Counted from the stretch's first letter, positions 34,506 through 45,369 are shown. The stretch: DNA of 64,000 bases from Pectobacterium polonicum (GCF_005497185.1 NZ_RJTN01000007.1:100940-164939); one strand, 5' to 3'. Program-made: numbers and translations. The notes: generated by a model not told the origin, from the sequence alone.

Positions 34506-35333
34506 ATGAAGACTGATGAACAGACGACCTTCAAACATCTTCCTCAAGGGTTATCCCCGGCGGTAAAACCGCAGGGCTTCTCAATCATTACAACGGATTC
34601 TGTCGGTATCGTTGCCAGTGAAACCACCATTCCTTCCCAAGGCGAACAGCTACCTGCCTATATCGCCAGACCAGCGAACCATAATGGGCCGCTCCCTATC
34701 GTCCTGGTGGTTCAGGAGATTTTCGGCGTTCATCAACACATTCAGGATGTTTGCCGCAGGCTAGCTAAGCAGGGCTATATGGCCATCGCCCCAGAGCTGT
34801 ATTTCCGTCAGGGCGACCCCAGCCACTATAACGACATTCAACAAATCCTGACCGAGCTGGTACATAAGGTTCCTGATTCACAGGTGCTGTCCGATCTCGA
34901 TCACGCAGCCAACTGGGCGATTAAACAGGGCGGCGATGCCAGCAAGCTGGCAATAACGGGATTTTGTTGGGGCGGGCGTATCACCTGGCTCTACGCCGCG
35001 CACAATCCACAACTCAAAGCGGCCGTGGCGTGGTACGGCAAATTTACCGGTGAAAAAACGCTGAACAGCCCCAAACATCCGGTCGATATTGCAACGGAAT
35101 TGGAAGCGCCCGTGTTGGGGCTATACGGAGCGAAAGACGAGAGTATTCCGCTGGAAAAAGTGGATATCATGCGACAGGCGCTACGCGCGGCGAACGCGGC
35201 GGCAGAAATCATCGTCTACCCCGATGCTGGCCATGCTTTCCATGCCGATTACCGCCCCAGCTATCATGAAGAATCCGCACGTGACGGCTGGCAACGGATG
35301 CTGGCATGGTTCCAGAAAAACGGTGTAGCGTAG
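34506..35333 (+). CDS. ysgA: Dienelactone hydrolase-family protein YsgA
   Basis: 275 aa from the ATG at 34506, preceded by CAGGAGAG; longer upstream starts lack a ribosome-binding site. Alpha/beta-hydrolase fold: VVQEIFGVHQHIQDVCRRLAKQGY at the N-side, the nucleophile elbow GFCWGG (Cys in the Ser position, the dienelactone-hydrolase signature), Asp in LYGAKDESIP and His in DAGHAFHADYRPSY. The substrate in enterobacteria is unknown. It is divergent from udp as in E. coli and followed by a strong terminator. Cytoplasmic. Confidence 0.93.
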   Translation: MKTDEQTTFKHLPQGLSPAVKPQGFSIITTDSVGIVASETTIPSQGEQLPAYIARPANHNGPLPIVLVVQEIFGVHQHIQDVCRRLAKQGYMAIAPELYFRQGDPSHYNDIQQILTELVHKVPDSQVLSDLDHAANWAIKQGGDASKLAITGFCWGGRITWLYAAHNPQLKAAVAWYGKFTGEKTLNSPKHPVDIATELEAPVLGLYGAKDESIPLEKVDIMRQALRAANAAAEIIVYPDAGHAFHADYRPSYHEESARDGWQRMLAWFQKNGVA

Positions 35334-35368
35334 CGCTATCACACGCATCCGTTCTTATCTACGCTCTA

Positions 35369-35395
35369 AAACGCCACCGAACAACGGTGGCGTTT
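35369..35395. terminator. Bidirectional terminator between ysgA and the chemoreceptor gene
   Basis: Perfect 11-bp stem AAACGCCACCG / CGGTGGCGTTT with an AACAA loop. The A/T ends provide a U-tract in both directions, which fits convergent genes. Confidence 0.85.
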
Positions 35396-35422
35396 GTGTT
35401 TCAGCGTGTTACACCGACAGCC

Positions 35423-37087
35423 TTAGAACGTCGTCCAGTCGCCATTGTTGCCTTGATCTTTCGCTGGCGTCACGGGTGCTAAAGACAGCGTTGGGGTACG
35501 TGTTGGGGACGATGCATAAGAAGCGGCTTTGCCGTTGCCATATGACAGCAATTTAAACGCGCTCACCGCTTCCGCCAGCACGGAAGCCTGTGCTTGCAGA
35601 GAAAGTGCCGCAGAGGCAGATTCTTCAACCAGAGCCGCATTCTGCTGGGTCGTGGTATCAATTTGCCCAACCGCCAGATTCATCTGGTTAATCCCGTCGC
35701 TCTGCTCACGACTGGCCTGCGAGATTTCACTGATGATCTCATTCACATCCCGCACATAGCCCGTTAATCCGCCCATGGTTTCTTCAGCCGTATCCACCAG
35801 CGACATGCCTTCCTGGATTTTGCTCACGGAATCGTCAATCAAATCCTTGATCTCACGCGCGGCTGTCGCACTGCGCTGTGCCAGAGAGCGCACTTCACCT
35901 GCCACCACCGCAAAACCACGCCCTTGTTCGCCCGCACGCGCCGCTTCAACCGCCGCGTTCAGTGCCAAAATATTAGTCTGGAAGGCAATCCCATCGATCA
36001 CACCAATGATTTCCGCCATACGCTGGGATGAATCACGAATGCCGCGCATTTTCTGCGTAACAGAAACCATGACGTCACCGCTTTGCTTGGCAGCGCCAGA
36101 AGCTTTATTCGCAATGTCTGTTGCCTGCTGCGTGTTTTCCGCCGTATTTTTAATAGTAGAGGTCAACTGTTCCATTGAAGCTGCCGTTTCTTCCAGCGAG
36201 CTGGCCTGTTCTTCAGTGCGCGAGGACAGATCCTGATTACCTGCGGCAATCTGCGAAGCCGCCGTCGAGATCGTTTCCGCCCCGTCACGCACTTGTCCGA
36301 CAATCGTGCTCAAGCTGGTGTTCATATGATCCAACGATTGCAGCAGTTGTCCCGTTTCATCTTTGCTGGTAACAGTAATGCGTGAGGTCAGGTCGCCCTG
36401 CGCTACTCTATCTGCCACTTGCAAAGCCTGCTGTATCGGCCGGGTTACGCTGCGCGTAATCGACCAGGCAATCAACGCGCCAAATACGACACCTAGTGCT
36501 AAAATGAGCAACAAAATCATGCGAGTGTTGCTGTATACCTCAGCCATAGCTTCAACGGAGGTGTCCATCGCATCATCTTGGTAGTTCACTAATTGTTTCA
36601 CTGCATCACGGTATTGGCGTTGAACCACGTTCAGGTTGTTGTTGAACTCCTCGATCGCTGCTTCCCGGTTGCCCGCAACCACTTCGCTAATGATTTTATC
36701 GCCAGATTTCAGAAACTCGGTACGAATCGCACGAATCGCACGGAGTTGGCTAACCGAACGATCTTCAACCGTTTGGCTTTCTAGTTTATCCAGCAGGCGA
36801 CCAATTTCCTGACGGAACTCATTCACGCGAGTCACGTTTGTCTGGATCTGTTCCTCACCCGAAACCAGCATCAGCCGCTGATACGCCACCAGAATACTCG
36901 TGACATTGTCGATGAGATTATTGGCATCAATCGTTTGTGGATAGACGTCTTTGACAATGCCTCTGGCACCGTCCTGAAAACCGGACAACTTAGACAGGGA
37001 AAAAATACTTACGGCAAACAACATCAGAATCAGGATGGCAAATCCAGCCCCCAATCGATAACCAATACGCCAGTTTGCTAAATTCAT
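35423..37087 (-). CDS. Methyl-accepting chemotaxis protein with C-terminal pentapeptide (MCP 1)
   Basis: 554 aa. TM1 is about residues 10-30 ([18 protein letters not shown]). A four-helix periplasmic ligand domain follows to about 190, then TM2 ([19 protein letters not shown]), HAMP (about 212-265) and the signalling hairpin with the tip [20 protein letters not shown]. Methylation-helix Glu/Gln pairs are in [20 protein letters not shown]. The tail ends GDWTTF, resembling the NWETF pentapeptide that docks CheR/CheB. Ligand unknown. AAGGAGTGAGAC precedes the ATG. A sigma-28 promoter lies at 37427, giving an unusually long leader. It is the close paralogue of the next gene upstream. Confidence 0.95.
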   Translation of the reverse strand: MNLANWRIGYRLGAGFAILILMLFAVSIFSLSKLSGFQDGARGIVKDVYPQTIDANNLIDNVTSILVAYQRLMLVSGEEQIQTNVTRVNEFRQEIGRLLDKLESQTVEDRSVSQLRAIRAIRTEFLKSGDKIISEVVAGNREAAIEEFNNNLNVVQRQYRDAVKQLVNYQDDAMDTSVEAMAEVYSNTRMILLLILALGVVFGALIAWSITRSVTRPIQQALQVADRVAQGDLTSRITVTSKDETGQLLQSLDHMNTSLSTIVGQVRDGAETISTAASQIAAGNQDLSSRTEEQASSLEETAASMEQLTSTIKNTAENTQQATDIANKASGAAKQSGDVMVSVTQKMRGIRDSSQRMAEIIGVIDGIAFQTNILALNAAVEAARAGEQGRGFAVVAGEVRSLAQRSATAAREIKDLIDDSVSKIQEGMSLVDTAEETMGGLTGYVRDVNEIISEISQASREQSDGINQMNLAVGQIDTTTQQNAALVEESASAALSLQAQASVLAEAVSAFKLLSYGNGKAASYASSPTRTPTLSLAPVTPAKDQGNNGDWTTF

Positions 37088-37426
37088 GTCTCACTCCTTT
37101 TAGGTAATGCATAGCAAGGTCAGTTGCGCGCATGTCGCAACTTGATGGACCACAGGGCGGAGAATGGCTGGCTATCCAAAGGAAAAAGCGGTTTCCTTCT
37201 GACATACCAGAGATACCTTGAGGCAGGCATTTTTACGCACGCTCTCAGCATGAGAAGTGCGATCAAAAATCAAATAATTTTCCTCAGGTGTTGAGGTGCA
37301 AAAGTGGCAATAAATCTAACAGTGGTACAAATACGATTGATAAGACCGAGGAGACGTTATCGAGGTGAGATGATGACCTTCCCTCTCCGTATTCGTGCAT
37401 CCATAGCCGTTCCTGTGTGATCCATT

Positions 37427-37453
37427 TTATCGGCAACTTGTTTCTGAACTTTA
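37427..37453 (-). promoter_or_regulatory. Sigma-28 (FliA) promoter for MCP 1
   Basis: On the minus strand TAAAGTTC-N11-GCCGATAA matches the flagellar sigma-28 consensus with exact spacing. Transcription would start near 37420, about 330 nt before the MCP 1 ATG. The intervening 37088-37426 holds no credible gene. The rest of the 687-bp gap (37454-37703) is AT-rich without a feature I can name. Confidence 0.85.
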
Positions 37454-37703
37454 CAAATTGATCGTTTAAATCATTCAAAAACAGACAATAAATAGATTGC
37501 AACTATCAAAAATTAAGTTTCGATCGGAAAAATCACAGATTAATTCAACGGCGATTAACAAAAATAACACCACAACTACATTAAATGATAGTCAGACATA
37601 TTTGATATTAAAAATAAAGAGAGGGAATTTTTCTTAAAAAAGGACAACCAACTGAATAAGCAAAGGAAAACTCGCCTTTCCTCTATATGCCGTATGATAA
37701 GGA

Positions 37704-37729
37704 ATCAGGGAGGCCATTACCCCCCTGAT
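37704..37729 (-). terminator. Probable terminator of MCP 2
   Basis: ATCAGGG / CCCTGAT stem (extended by G-G/C-C pairs) located 46 nt past the MCP 2 stop on the minus strand, without a good U-run. Confidence 0.45.
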
Positions 37730-37774
37730 GAAATAGACGTTGCACAGCAACGCAGGCAAATTATGGCAGTAAAT

Positions 37775-39397
37775 TTACTCTTTATTTGCCAGAGCCAGCA
37801 TCGGTGTACTCATCGGCCTCGGTGCATAAGACCCGGCATCACTATGGCTATATGACTGTACTTTAAACGCGCTCACGGCTTCCGCCAGAACGGAGGCCTG
37901 CGCTTGCAGGGACAAAGCAGCAGAAGCGGATTCTTCAACCAGGGCCGCATTCTGCTGGGTTGTGGTATCAATCTGCCCAATCGCCAGATTCATCTGGTTA
38001 ATCCCGTCGCTCTGTTCACGGCTGGCCTGTGAAATCTCAGTGATAATGCTATGCACATCCTTCACGTGAGCCGTTAGTCCACCCATGGTTTCTTCAGCGG
38101 TGTCGACAAGCCCCATTCCTTCCTGAATCTTGCTCACGGAGTCGTCGATCAAATCTTTGATTTCCCGCGCGGCTGTCGCACTGCGCTGTGCCAGCGAGCG
38201 GACCTCTCCTGCCACTACCGCAAAACCGCGCCCCTGCTCACCCGCACGCGCGGCTTCAACCGCCGCATTCAGTGCCAGGATATTGGTCTGAAACGCAATA
38301 CCGTCAATCACACCAATGATTTCTGCCATACGCTGGGATGAATCGCGAATACCGCGCATTTTCTGCGTCACGGAAAGCATAACATCACCACTTTTTTTCG
38401 CGGCACCGGTCGCCTTATTGGCAATCTCCGTCGCCTGCTGGGTGTTTTCCGCCGTGTTTTTAATGGTAGATGCCAGTTGCTCCATTGAGGCTGCCGTTTC
38501 TTCCAGTGAGCTGGCCTGTTCCTCTGTGCGTGATGACAGATCCTGATTCCCTGCGGTGATTTGCGATGCCGCCGTCGAAATTGTTTCTGCACCATCACGC
38601 ACCTGGCCGACAATCGAGCTCAGGTTGGTATTCATACGATCCAACGATTGCAGCAGCAATCCGGTTTCATCCTTGCTGGTTACAGTGATACGTGAGGTCA
38701 GATCGCCCTCCGCCACTCTGTCCGCGACTTGTAAAGCCTGCTCAATCGGTCGGGTGACGCTACGCGTGATTGCCCAGGCAATCAGCGCGCCAAAAGCAGC
38801 ACCCAACAGCAAAATAAGCAGTAAAATTATGCGAGTACTGCTGTACACCTCTGCCATGGTTTCGACAGAGTTATCCATCGCCTCATTTTGGTAATTCACC
38901 AACTGCTTCACCGAGTCACGGTAATTGCGCTGAATCACGTTCAGGGTGTTATTGAATTCCGCTACGGCGACGTCGTTATTGCCCGCCAGCGCATCACTAA
39001 TAATTTTATCACCGGACTTGATGAACTCGGCACGAAACCCGCGGACAACCCCCACCTGCTTGCGAGCAAGCTCTCCTGAGGCATTGTTTTCCAGGTTATC
39101 AAGCAGACGGCTAATTTCCTTGCGGTACGCCATAATCCGATCGACATATCCTTGGCGTTGCTCCTGACCGGATACCAGCATCATCTGCAAATAAGCGACA
39201 AAATGCCCATTCACGTTATCAATGAGATCATTAGCATCTACCGTTTGTGGATAAACCTCTTTGACGATATCTCTGGCACCATCCTGAAAACTGGACAGTT
39301 TAGACAGGGAAAATAGACTCACGGCAAATAACATAAAAATCAGAACGGCAAACCCGCCTCCTAATCGATAGCCAATACGCCAATTCGCTAAGTTCAC
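37775..39397 (-). CDS. Methyl-accepting chemotaxis protein lacking the C-terminal pentapeptide (MCP 2)
   Basis: 540 aa with a GTG start and the ribosome-binding site AAGGAGTGAGA, identical to that of MCP 1. Organisation is the same: TM1 ([18 protein letters not shown]), four-helix ligand domain, TM2 ([19 protein letters not shown]), HAMP and a signalling domain nearly identical to MCP 1 with the same tip. The ligand domains diverge (for example [19 protein letters not shown] against [19 protein letters not shown]). The tail stops at LALANKE, with no NWETF-like docking peptide, so it probably depends on MCP 1 or other receptors for methylation in mixed arrays. A sigma-28 promoter lies at 39634. 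Confidence 0.95.
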   Translation of the reverse strand: MNLANWRIGYRLGGGFAVLIFMLFAVSLFSLSKLSSFQDGARDIVKEVYPQTVDANDLIDNVNGHFVAYLQMMLVSGQEQRQGYVDRIMAYRKEISRLLDNLENNASGELARKQVGVVRGFRAEFIKSGDKIISDALAGNNDVAVAEFNNTLNVIQRNYRDSVKQLVNYQNEAMDNSVETMAEVYSSTRIILLLILLLGAAFGALIAWAITRSVTRPIEQALQVADRVAEGDLTSRITVTSKDETGLLLQSLDRMNTNLSSIVGQVRDGAETISTAASQITAGNQDLSSRTEEQASSLEETAASMEQLASTIKNTAENTQQATEIANKATGAAKKSGDVMLSVTQKMRGIRDSSQRMAEIIGVIDGIAFQTNILALNAAVEAARAGEQGRGFAVVAGEVRSLAQRSATAAREIKDLIDDSVSKIQEGMGLVDTAEETMGGLTAHVKDVHSIITEISQASREQSDGINQMNLAIGQIDTTTQQNAALVEESASAALSLQAQASVLAEAVSAFKVQSYSHSDAGSYAPRPMSTPMLALANKE

Positions 39398-39633
39398 ATC
39401 TCACTCCTTTTAGGTAATAAATAATAATGACTACTGCGCACAGCACGCCGTCGAATAACGTCGCAGAGTGGGGAAATAATCGTTTTTTCGGGAAAGGAAA
39501 TAGGCTTTATGGGTATATTTAATCTACCCATAAGAGAGTAATTACAGGTGCACTTCCAACATAAATAAAACGTTAAAAATAAAAAAAGCCTCGCTCTATT
39601 GGTACATCCTGAGCCGCTTCCATGCCGTTTACC

Positions 39634-39660
39634 TTATCGGCACAATATTCTCTAGCTTTA
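39634..39660 (-). promoter_or_regulatory. Sigma-28 (FliA) promoter for MCP 2
   Basis: On the minus strand TAAAGCTA-N11-GCCGATAA, good sigma-28 match, start near 39627, about 230 nt before the GTG. The 732-bp gap 39398-40129 otherwise holds the long ERIC copy and the metE terminator. Confidence 0.85.
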
Positions 39661-39876
39661 TGACCATGTCGATTCACCCCTGCGAAAAATAGATACATAG
39701 ATAGCGGATGAATATTCATTTTCGGAAAATAACCTACCAGTTGATGCAGAAAAACAAGGGGGATAGCGCGGCGATTTTATTAAAGGAAAGACAATATAGT
39801 TAATTTTCGGGAAGGAAGAAAAATTTGCAGGAGGAAATAATAAACAATCGGAAGGTTGGGGAAATAGTGCGTATTT

Positions 39877-40073
39877 TATACCCTAAATAATTCGAGTTTC
39901 AGGACAAAACGTTAACGTTTTGAACAACGCGAAGCGTTAGCCCTTTAGGGCGATGCTCAGAAATGAGCATCGTAACGCGGCAAGAGAAAGAATCCCGATG
40001 AGCTTACTCAGGTAAGTGATTCGGGTGAATGAACGCAGCCAACGCACATGCAACTTGAAGTATGACGGGTATA
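39877..40073 (+). repeat. ERIC element with about 70-bp internal insertion
   Basis: Begins TATACCCTAAATAATTCGAG and ends CTTGAAGTATGACGGGTATA. The ERIC hairpin core GAGCTTACTCAGGTAAGTGA and GCAGCCAACGCA are as in the 1769 copy, but about 70 bp are inserted after the left end. The insert contains the palindrome AAACGTTAACGTTT and a GATGCTC/GAGCATC hairpin. Length 197 bp = 127 + 70. Confidence 0.9.
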
Positions 40074-40083
40074 TAGGTGTAAA

Positions 40084-40113
40084 AAATCAGGGAGACCATA
40101 GCCTCCCTGATTT
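40084..40113 (-). terminator. metE terminator
   Basis: Perfect 11-bp stem AAATCAGGGAG / CTCCCTGATTT with an 8-nt loop, followed on the minus strand by TTTTAC, 17 nt after the metE stop. Confidence 0.85.
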
Positions 40114-40129
40114 CATCAGCCATTAACTA

Positions 40130-42394
40130 CTACTGGGTTTCACGCAGACGCTGTGCTGCCTGAACCATATTTGCCAGAGCCTGACGCGTTTCCGGCCAGC
40201 CACGCGTTTTCAGACCGCAGTCTGGGTTCACCCACAGACGCTCAGCAGGAATACGCTGTGCCGCTTTTTTCAGCAGGGCTTCCATCCATTCCACACTCGG
40301 TACGTTCGGAGAGTGAATGTCGTAGACGCCTGGACCAATTTCATTCGGGTATTCGAACTCTTCAAACGACTCCAGCAACTCCATATCGGAGCGAGAGGTT
40401 TCAATCGTAATCACGTCTGCATCCAGCGCGGCGATAGAATCCATGATGTCGTTGAACTCGCAATAACACATGTGAGTATGGATTTGCGTATCATCTTTCG
40501 CTACGGCGGCATTCAGACGGAAGGCGTCCACCGCCCAGGCCAGATAAGCATCCCAATCAGAGCGGTGCAGCGGCAGACCTTCACGCAGTGCCGGTTCGTC
40601 AATCTGGATGATACCAATGCCTGCGGCTTCCAAATCGGCCACTTCATCGCGCAGCGCCAGCGCAATCTGCTTGGCGATGGTTTCACGCGTAACGTCTTCA
40701 CGCGGGAAAGACCAGCACAGGATGGTCACCGGACCTGTCAACATACCTTTCATCGGTTTGTCGGTCAGAGACTGTGCGTATTTCGCCCACTCAACGGTGA
40801 TCGCTTCTGGACGACTCACGTCACCAATGATAACCGGCGGTTTCACACAGCGAGAACCGTAGCTCTGCACCCAGCCGTTTTGGGTAAAGACAAACCCATC
40901 CAGATGCTCACCGAAGTATTCCACCATGTCATTACGTTCAGCTTCACCGTGCACCAGTACGTCCAGACCCAGACGTTCTTGCTCAACCACAGCTTGCTTG
41001 ATGTGCTCGGCAATGCCGGTGCGGTAGTTATTACCGTCCAGACGACCCTGCTTGAAATCCAGACGCAGACCGCGAATTTCGGTGGTTTGCGGGAAAGAAC
41101 CAATCGTAGTGGTCGGCCATGCTGGCAGATTAAAGCGTTCACGCTGAGCATCGGCGCGCACGGAATACACGTTCTGACGCTGGCTGTCCTGTGCGGTGAT
41201 GGCCGCCAGACGCTGCGCAACGGCGGCGTTATTCACACGCGTTGAGGTACGGCGAGCACGAATCGGTGCGCTATAGGCTTCCAGTGCCTGACCGTTGCCG
41301 CTGTTCAGCGCCTGAGACAGCAGCGACAGCTCTGCACATTTCTGAATAGCAAAGGCGAACCAGCTCTTCACTTCATCGTCCAGACGCACTTCCACGCTCA
41401 GATCGATAGGGCTATGCAGCAGTGAACATGAGCTGCCCAGCCACAGATCGCGCGTCCCCACCAGCGGTTGCAAGCGCTCGAACCAACTGCTGAGGTCAGC
41501 ACGCCAGACGTTACGGCCGTTAATCACCCCCAGAGACAGCACCCAGTTAGCGGGCAGTTGGGCACTCAGCGTAGCGGCATCATCCTTACCGTGAACCAGA
41601 TCGATATGCAGCCCCTGAACCGGCAACGCTTTGATCGTTTCCAGATTCTGGCTAACGCTGTCGAAATAGGTCGTCAGCAGCAGTTTCACCTGACCTTGCA
41701 GCGCATCGTAAGCCGGTTTAAACGCAGCCAGCCATTCTTGCGGCAGTTCCAGCGCCAGTGCAGGCTCATCAATCTGCACCCACTCAATGCCGCGTTTCGC
41801 CAGCTCAGCCAGTACCTGCTGATAAACCGGCAGAATGTCTTGCAGCAGTGATAGACGGTCGAATTGCTCGCCTTTCACTTTGCCCAGCCACAGGTAGGTA
41901 ACCGGGCCTAACAGAACAGGTTTAACTTTATGGCCCAGCGCCAGTGCTTCATCCACTTCATCCAGCAGTTGCGTCCAGGTCAGTTTGAACTGCTGCCCTT
42001 GAGTGAATTCTGGCACCATGTAGTGATAGTTGGTGTTAAACCATTTGGTCATTTCTGCCGCAGCGGCAGGCTGACCGGTTGGTGCACGTCCACGACCGAT
42101 ACGGAACAGCGTGTCCAGATCGACCGAGCCATCTTCGTTCTGATGACGCGCAGGTACGTTACCCAGCAGCAGACTCGTGGTCAGCACATGGTCGTACCAG
42201 GCAAAATCACCCACTGGCAGCAGATCAACGCCAGCATCCTTCTGTTGTTGCCAATGACGCGCACGCAGCTCACGTCCAACGGTCAGCAACTCTTCCTGGG
42301 TCGCGTTACCTGCCCAATAGCTTTCCTGCGCTTTTTTCAGTTCACGGCGTAGCCCAACGCGCGGAAAACCCAGTGTGTGATTCACAATCGTCAT
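40130..42394 (-). CDS. metE: Cobalamin-independent methionine synthase
   Basis: 754 aa, full length. The N-terminus [18 protein letters not shown] and the second barrel [20 protein letters not shown] are diagnostic. Zinc ligands are visible as His and Cys in [12 protein letters not shown], the downstream Glu, and Cys in [11 protein letters not shown]. The homocysteine/folate pocket includes [14 protein letters not shown]. It transfers the methyl group of 5-methyltetrahydropteroyl-triglutamate to homocysteine in the cytoplasm. metR is divergent, the classical arrangement in which MetR with homocysteine activates and MetJ with SAM represses metE. Confidence 0.98.
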   Translation of the reverse strand: MTIVNHTLGFPRVGLRRELKKAQESYWAGNATQEELLTVGRELRARHWQQQKDAGVDLLPVGDFAWYDHVLTTSLLLGNVPARHQNEDGSVDLDTLFRIGRGRAPTGQPAAAAEMTKWFNTNYHYMVPEFTQGQQFKLTWTQLLDEVDEALALGHKVKPVLLGPVTYLWLGKVKGEQFDRLSLLQDILPVYQQVLAELAKRGIEWVQIDEPALALELPQEWLAAFKPAYDALQGQVKLLLTTYFDSVSQNLETIKALPVQGLHIDLVHGKDDAATLSAQLPANWVLSLGVINGRNVWRADLSSWFERLQPLVGTRDLWLGSSCSLLHSPIDLSVEVRLDDEVKSWFAFAIQKCAELSLLSQALNSGNGQALEAYSAPIRARRTSTRVNNAAVAQRLAAITAQDSQRQNVYSVRADAQRERFNLPAWPTTTIGSFPQTTEIRGLRLDFKQGRLDGNNYRTGIAEHIKQAVVEQERLGLDVLVHGEAERNDMVEYFGEHLDGFVFTQNGWVQSYGSRCVKPPVIIGDVSRPEAITVEWAKYAQSLTDKPMKGMLTGPVTILCWSFPREDVTRETIAKQIALALRDEVADLEAAGIGIIQIDEPALREGLPLHRSDWDAYLAWAVDAFRLNAAVAKDDTQIHTHMCYCEFNDIMDSIAALDADVITIETSRSDMELLESFEEFEYPNEIGPGVYDIHSPNVPSVEWMEALLKKAAQRIPAERLWVNPDCGLKTRGWPETRQALANMVQAAQRLRETQ

Positions 42395-42410
42395 CGTTAA
42401 TTCCTCATTT

Positions 42411-42434
42411 AGCCGTCCAGATGTTTACACATCC
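42411..42434 (-). promoter_or_regulatory. MetJ met-box array in the metE-metR intergenic region
   Basis: Three successive 8-mers, AGCCGTCC, AGATGTTT and ACACATCC, resemble the MetJ consensus AGACGTCT (about 6, 6 and 4 of 8 matches). They lie between the divergent metE and metR, 17-40 nt from the metE ATG. The third box is weak. Confidence 0.5.
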
Positions 42435-42498
42435 ATAATCCGCAGGTAGTGTAGTAATCACAAGCGCAATTTATTCACTGTCACTGTGAAGGACTCTC

Positions 42499-43434
42499 AT
42501 GATCGAATTTAAACACCTGCGAACGCTGCAAGCACTGCGCAATACCGGATCGTTAGCCGCCGCTGCCGCTGCACTTCACCAAACCCAATCGGCGTTATCC
42601 CACCAGTTCAGCGATCTGGAGCAACGTCTTGGGTTCAGGCTATTCGTGCGTAAAAGCCAGCCGCTGCGCTTTACGCCTCAGGGAGAAATTCTGTTGCAAC
42701 TGGCAGAGCAGGTGTTACCACAAATCCAGCAGGCGTTGCAGGCGTGCCATGAGCCGCACCAAACCATGCTGCGTTTGGCCATCGAGTGCCATAGTTGTAT
42801 TCAGTGGCTGACGCCTGCGCTAGACGAGTTTCATCAGCACTGGCCACAGGTGGCGATGGATTTTAAATCAGGCGTCACGTTCGACCCCCAGCCAGCACTC
42901 CAGCAAGGCGAATTGGATCTGGTAATGACCTCCGACATCATGCCGCGCAGCGGGCTGCACTATTCGCCGCTGTTTGATTTTGAAGTCCGACTGGTACTGG
43001 CTCCTGACCATCCGCTAGCGGGAAAGGAGAAAATCGAACCGGAAGATTTCAGCACAGAAACCCTGATGATCTATCCGGTACAACGGCAGCGGCTGGACGT
43101 CTGGCGTCATTTTTTACAGCCCGCAGGCGTCAGCCCTGCGCTGAAAAGCGTGGATAATACGCTGCTGCTGATTCAAATGGTCGCCGCTCGTATGGGCATC
43201 GCCGCGCTCCCCCACTGGGTGGTGGAAAGTTTTGAACGCCAGGGGCTGATTGTGACCAAATCGTTGGGGGATGGGCTTTGGAGCCGGTTGTACGCCGCCG
43301 TCCGCGACGGAGAACAGCGCCAACCGGTCATTGATGCGTTTATTCGTTCGGCGCGCCAGCACGCTTGCGATCATTTACCGTTCGTGAAGGATGCTTCACG
43401 ACCCAATGCTGGTGTACCCACAGCGAGGACGTAA
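42499..43434 (+). CDS. metR: LysR-family activator of methionine biosynthesis MetR
   Basis: 311 aa. The helix-turn-helix is [38 protein letters not shown] (in part [20 protein letters not shown]), and the effector domain has [23 protein letters not shown], the homocysteine-binding region. Divergent from metE with a 104-bp shared control region. It activates metE, metH and others and represses itself. The 3' end overlaps the convergent bioP gene by 95 nt. AAGGAC precedes the ATG. Confidence 0.95.
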   Translation: MIEFKHLRTLQALRNTGSLAAAAAALHQTQSALSHQFSDLEQRLGFRLFVRKSQPLRFTPQGEILLQLAEQVLPQIQQALQACHEPHQTMLRLAIECHSCIQWLTPALDEFHQHWPQVAMDFKSGVTFDPQPALQQGELDLVMTSDIMPRSGLHYSPLFDFEVRLVLAPDHPLAGKEKIEPEDFSTETLMIYPVQRQRLDVWRHFLQPAGVSPALKSVDNTLLLIQMVAARMGIAALPHWVVESFERQGLIVTKSLGDGLWSRLYAAVRDGEQRQPVIDAFIRSARQHACDHLPFVKDASRPNAGVPTART

Positions 43435-44251
43435 TGATTGCTGTCCCCACGATAAAGCTCAGCCAGTCTGGCGTTTTATGCCAGATGGCGAAGTTAACCA
43501 GTAGCCCAGCCGGCACGTGAAAGTTATTCATTATGCTGAGCGTTCCGGCATCCACCTGGGTTGCGCCATAGTTCCACATAAAATAACCCAAGCCTGAAGC
43601 ACCAATTCCCAGCCAGGCCAGCACACCCCACTGCAAGGTTGTGGTGGGTAGCTTAGCCATATTGCCGAAGAGCAGCCACGCGGCGATCGTGACGATCGCC
43701 GCGCCCAGATAAAACCAGGAAAACGCGCAGTGCTGCGGCACAGGATGAATCTCCATCAGACGCTTATAGCCAACCTGACCTGCGGCAAAACACACGTTAG
43801 CCACCTGCACCAGCAGGAATCCCCACCAGAAATGCTCACTCACGCCGTGATAGTGGATTACGGCTGCACCGAATACTGCCAGAAGCGCACTCATCGCGTA
43901 GCCCCAGCGCAGGCGCTGTCGGGCAAGCAGATCGTAAATCAGCGTGACATACAACGGTGTCATCACCGTGAAGAGTAAAAACTCAGGTACAGTCAGGTAC
44001 AGGTAAGCCTGAAATACGAACAGGTACATGATACCAAGTTGGCAAGCGCCCACTAACATATACAAGAAAATGACGCGCGGCGCGTAGCCCCGCCAGCGTA
44101 AGAACGGTAAAAATACCACCGCGGCTGCCGTCAGACGGAACATCGCAGAAAACCAGCTATCAACCTGACCCGCCAGATATTCGCCAATCAGGCTGAATGA
44201 AAATGCCCACAAGATCGTGGTGATAATAAGTAATGGCACGATAGCATCCAC
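43340..44251 (-). CDS. bioP: Biotin transporter BioP (YigM), EamA/DMT family
   Basis: 303 aa, ten membrane helices in two EamA repeats. The match to E. coli YigM is close: [60 protein letters not shown] and [20 protein letters not shown]. It takes up biotin across the inner membrane. In E. coli it also lies beside metR. The last 31 codons are antisense to the end of metR, so the two transcripts overlap tail to tail. The basic C-terminus ([14 protein letters not shown]) is cytoplasmic. Confidence 0.92.
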   Translation of the reverse strand: MDAIVPLLIITTILWAFSFSLIGEYLAGQVDSWFSAMFRLTAAAVVFLPFLRWRGYAPRVIFLYMLVGACQLGIMYLFVFQAYLYLTVPEFLLFTVMTPLYVTLIYDLLARQRLRWGYAMSALLAVFGAAVIHYHGVSEHFWWGFLLVQVANVCFAAGQVGYKRLMEIHPVPQHCAFSWFYLGAAIVTIAAWLLFGNMAKLPTTTLQWGVLAWLGIGASGLGYFMWNYGATQVDAGTLSIMNNFHVPAGLLVNFAIWHKTPDWLSFIVGTAIITSSLWVHQHWVVKHPSRTVNDRKRAGAPNE

Positions 44252-44444
44252 TGAGAAAAAAGTAGCGCCATTGTAGCGGAGATGGCTGAATGAACGTCAG
44301 TCAATATGGTTTACATCAGGATAAATAAAAAGCAGATAGAAAGTAAACTCAGAGAAGAAAAGATGTGACGTTAAATACCGTTATCCAGATAACACTCGCA
44401 CGATTCAATATATTTCATCAATGCTGCGTTCTACAGAATAAACA

Positions 44445-44474
44445 GAGCCTCGTTTTGTAAAACAACAGAGGCTC
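44445..44474 (-). terminator. Probable pagP terminator
   Basis: GAGCCTC / GAGGCTC stem with an inner TTTTG/CAAAA extension, about 14 nt after the pagP stop; followed on the minus strand by TGTTTAT. Confidence 0.6.
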
Positions 44475-44487
44475 GTTAATCTAAGAA

Positions 44488-45126
44488 TTAAATCTGCCAT
44501 CTGAACCAGGCAAAAAAAACATTACCGTTATTGTATGTTCCGGGAATATATGTCGCCTGGAAAGAAAGTTTGCTATAACTTATTGACGCCAAAGGCAACA
44601 ATACAGGGATCGGAATATAGTTCCAATTATCACGCATCGTGAAACCCGCCGTAAATCCCAGACCCAGTTGAAAATCCTGATCGCGGGTAGGCCGCCAACG
44701 CTTTTCATAGCCGTAGCCGCCGATAGGCTCCCATTTGTTATAGGAGTCTTTGAATGCCATGAGATAAAGCCCGTGCCAATCCCCATCCTGATCCAGGCGA
44801 GAAACACCGTAACCCGCGCCCCACGGCCTTTCATTATATCTGTCAGTCTTTTCTTTATCGTACGTCCAGCGGTTATGCCAGGTGATAGCAGGGATATAAA
44901 TATCGTGACTCTGTGGCGCATTCCAGGTCGTAGACAGGTTATTTTTACTTCTCTTCCACCAACTTTCATCCTGCTTATTCGACACAGCATCAGTAGAGTC
45001 CGCCGCAACGGATGCAGGGTTTTCCATGCTGCCCGTATTATTTATGCTTTCTACTGCGTAACTCGAAAAAGGGATGATGGGTAGTGTAATCAAACTTAAC
45101 GTGATTAACGTTCGCTTTAAATGCAT
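44488..45126 (-). CDS. pagP: Lipid A palmitoyltransferase PagP
   Basis: 212 aa: a signal peptide of about 24 residues ([18 protein letters not shown]), a variable Ser/Asn-rich linker, then the eight-stranded barrel. Conserved catalytic residues are His in [10 protein letters not shown] and Asp-Ser in [47 protein letters not shown] and the tail [13 protein letters not shown] match the family. It moves palmitate from phospholipids to lipid A in the outer membrane, usually under PhoPQ. The linker between signal and barrel is longer than in E. coli. It is alone in its transcription unit. Confidence 0.95.
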   Translation of the reverse strand: MHLKRTLITLSLITLPIIPFSSYAVESINNTGSMENPASVAADSTDAVSNKQDESWWKRSKNNLSTTWNAPQSHDIYIPAITWHNRWTYDKEKTDRYNERPWGAGYGVSRLDQDGDWHGLYLMAFKDSYNKWEPIGGYGYEKRWRPTRDQDFQLGLGFTAGFTMRDNWNYIPIPVLLPLASISYSKLSFQATYIPGTYNNGNVFFAWFRWQI

Positions 45127-45187
45127 ATAAGGTTCTCTGTAACAGCGTCACGATTCCATTCAAACAAAGGTGATCCAAACAAAACTA

Positions 45188-45205
45188 TTTTGGTTGTTAC
45201 CAAAA
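45188..45205. promoter_or_regulatory. Palindrome upstream of pagP, possible operator
   Basis: TTTTGGT-TGTT-ACCAAAA, a perfect 7-bp inverted repeat, 62-79 bp upstream of pagP. I could not fit a PhoP box (GTTTA repeats at 11-bp period) convincingly here; the nearby GTTTG...GTTTG repeat has the wrong period. Confidence 0.35.
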
Positions 45206-45344
45206 TATATAGTTCAGTTTACGTAATCTGCCCATATAGGCGGGAAACCAAAGCAGCCTATTATGAAGGGATAAACCGCGACAGTGCTTAAATAGATAGC
45301 GAACCAAGCATTGCTTTCAGACGTTTCTTAGCCGTAATAACAAA

Positions 45345-45369
45345 AAACCACCTTATTTGTCGGTGGTTT
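45345..45369 (-). terminator. cysE intrinsic terminator
   Basis: AAACCACC / GGTGGTTT stem with a 9-nt loop, followed by TTTTG on the minus strand, about 40 nt after the cysE stop. Confidence 0.8.

Noticed and set aside
37284..37502. 72-codon minus-strand frame in the chemoreceptor gap
   Set aside because: It spans the sigma-28 promoter and starts upstream of its transcription start; no family or ribosome-binding site.
40313..41245. 310-codon frame antisense to metE
   Set aside because: Opposite strand of a certain gene, composition explained by metE codon usage; no start site or homology.
42474..42490. TTCAC-N7-GTGAA palindrome as MetR site
   Set aside because: Half-sites are in the reverse order of the MetR consensus TGAA-N5-TTCA, and the site overlaps the metR ribosome-binding site; left unassigned.
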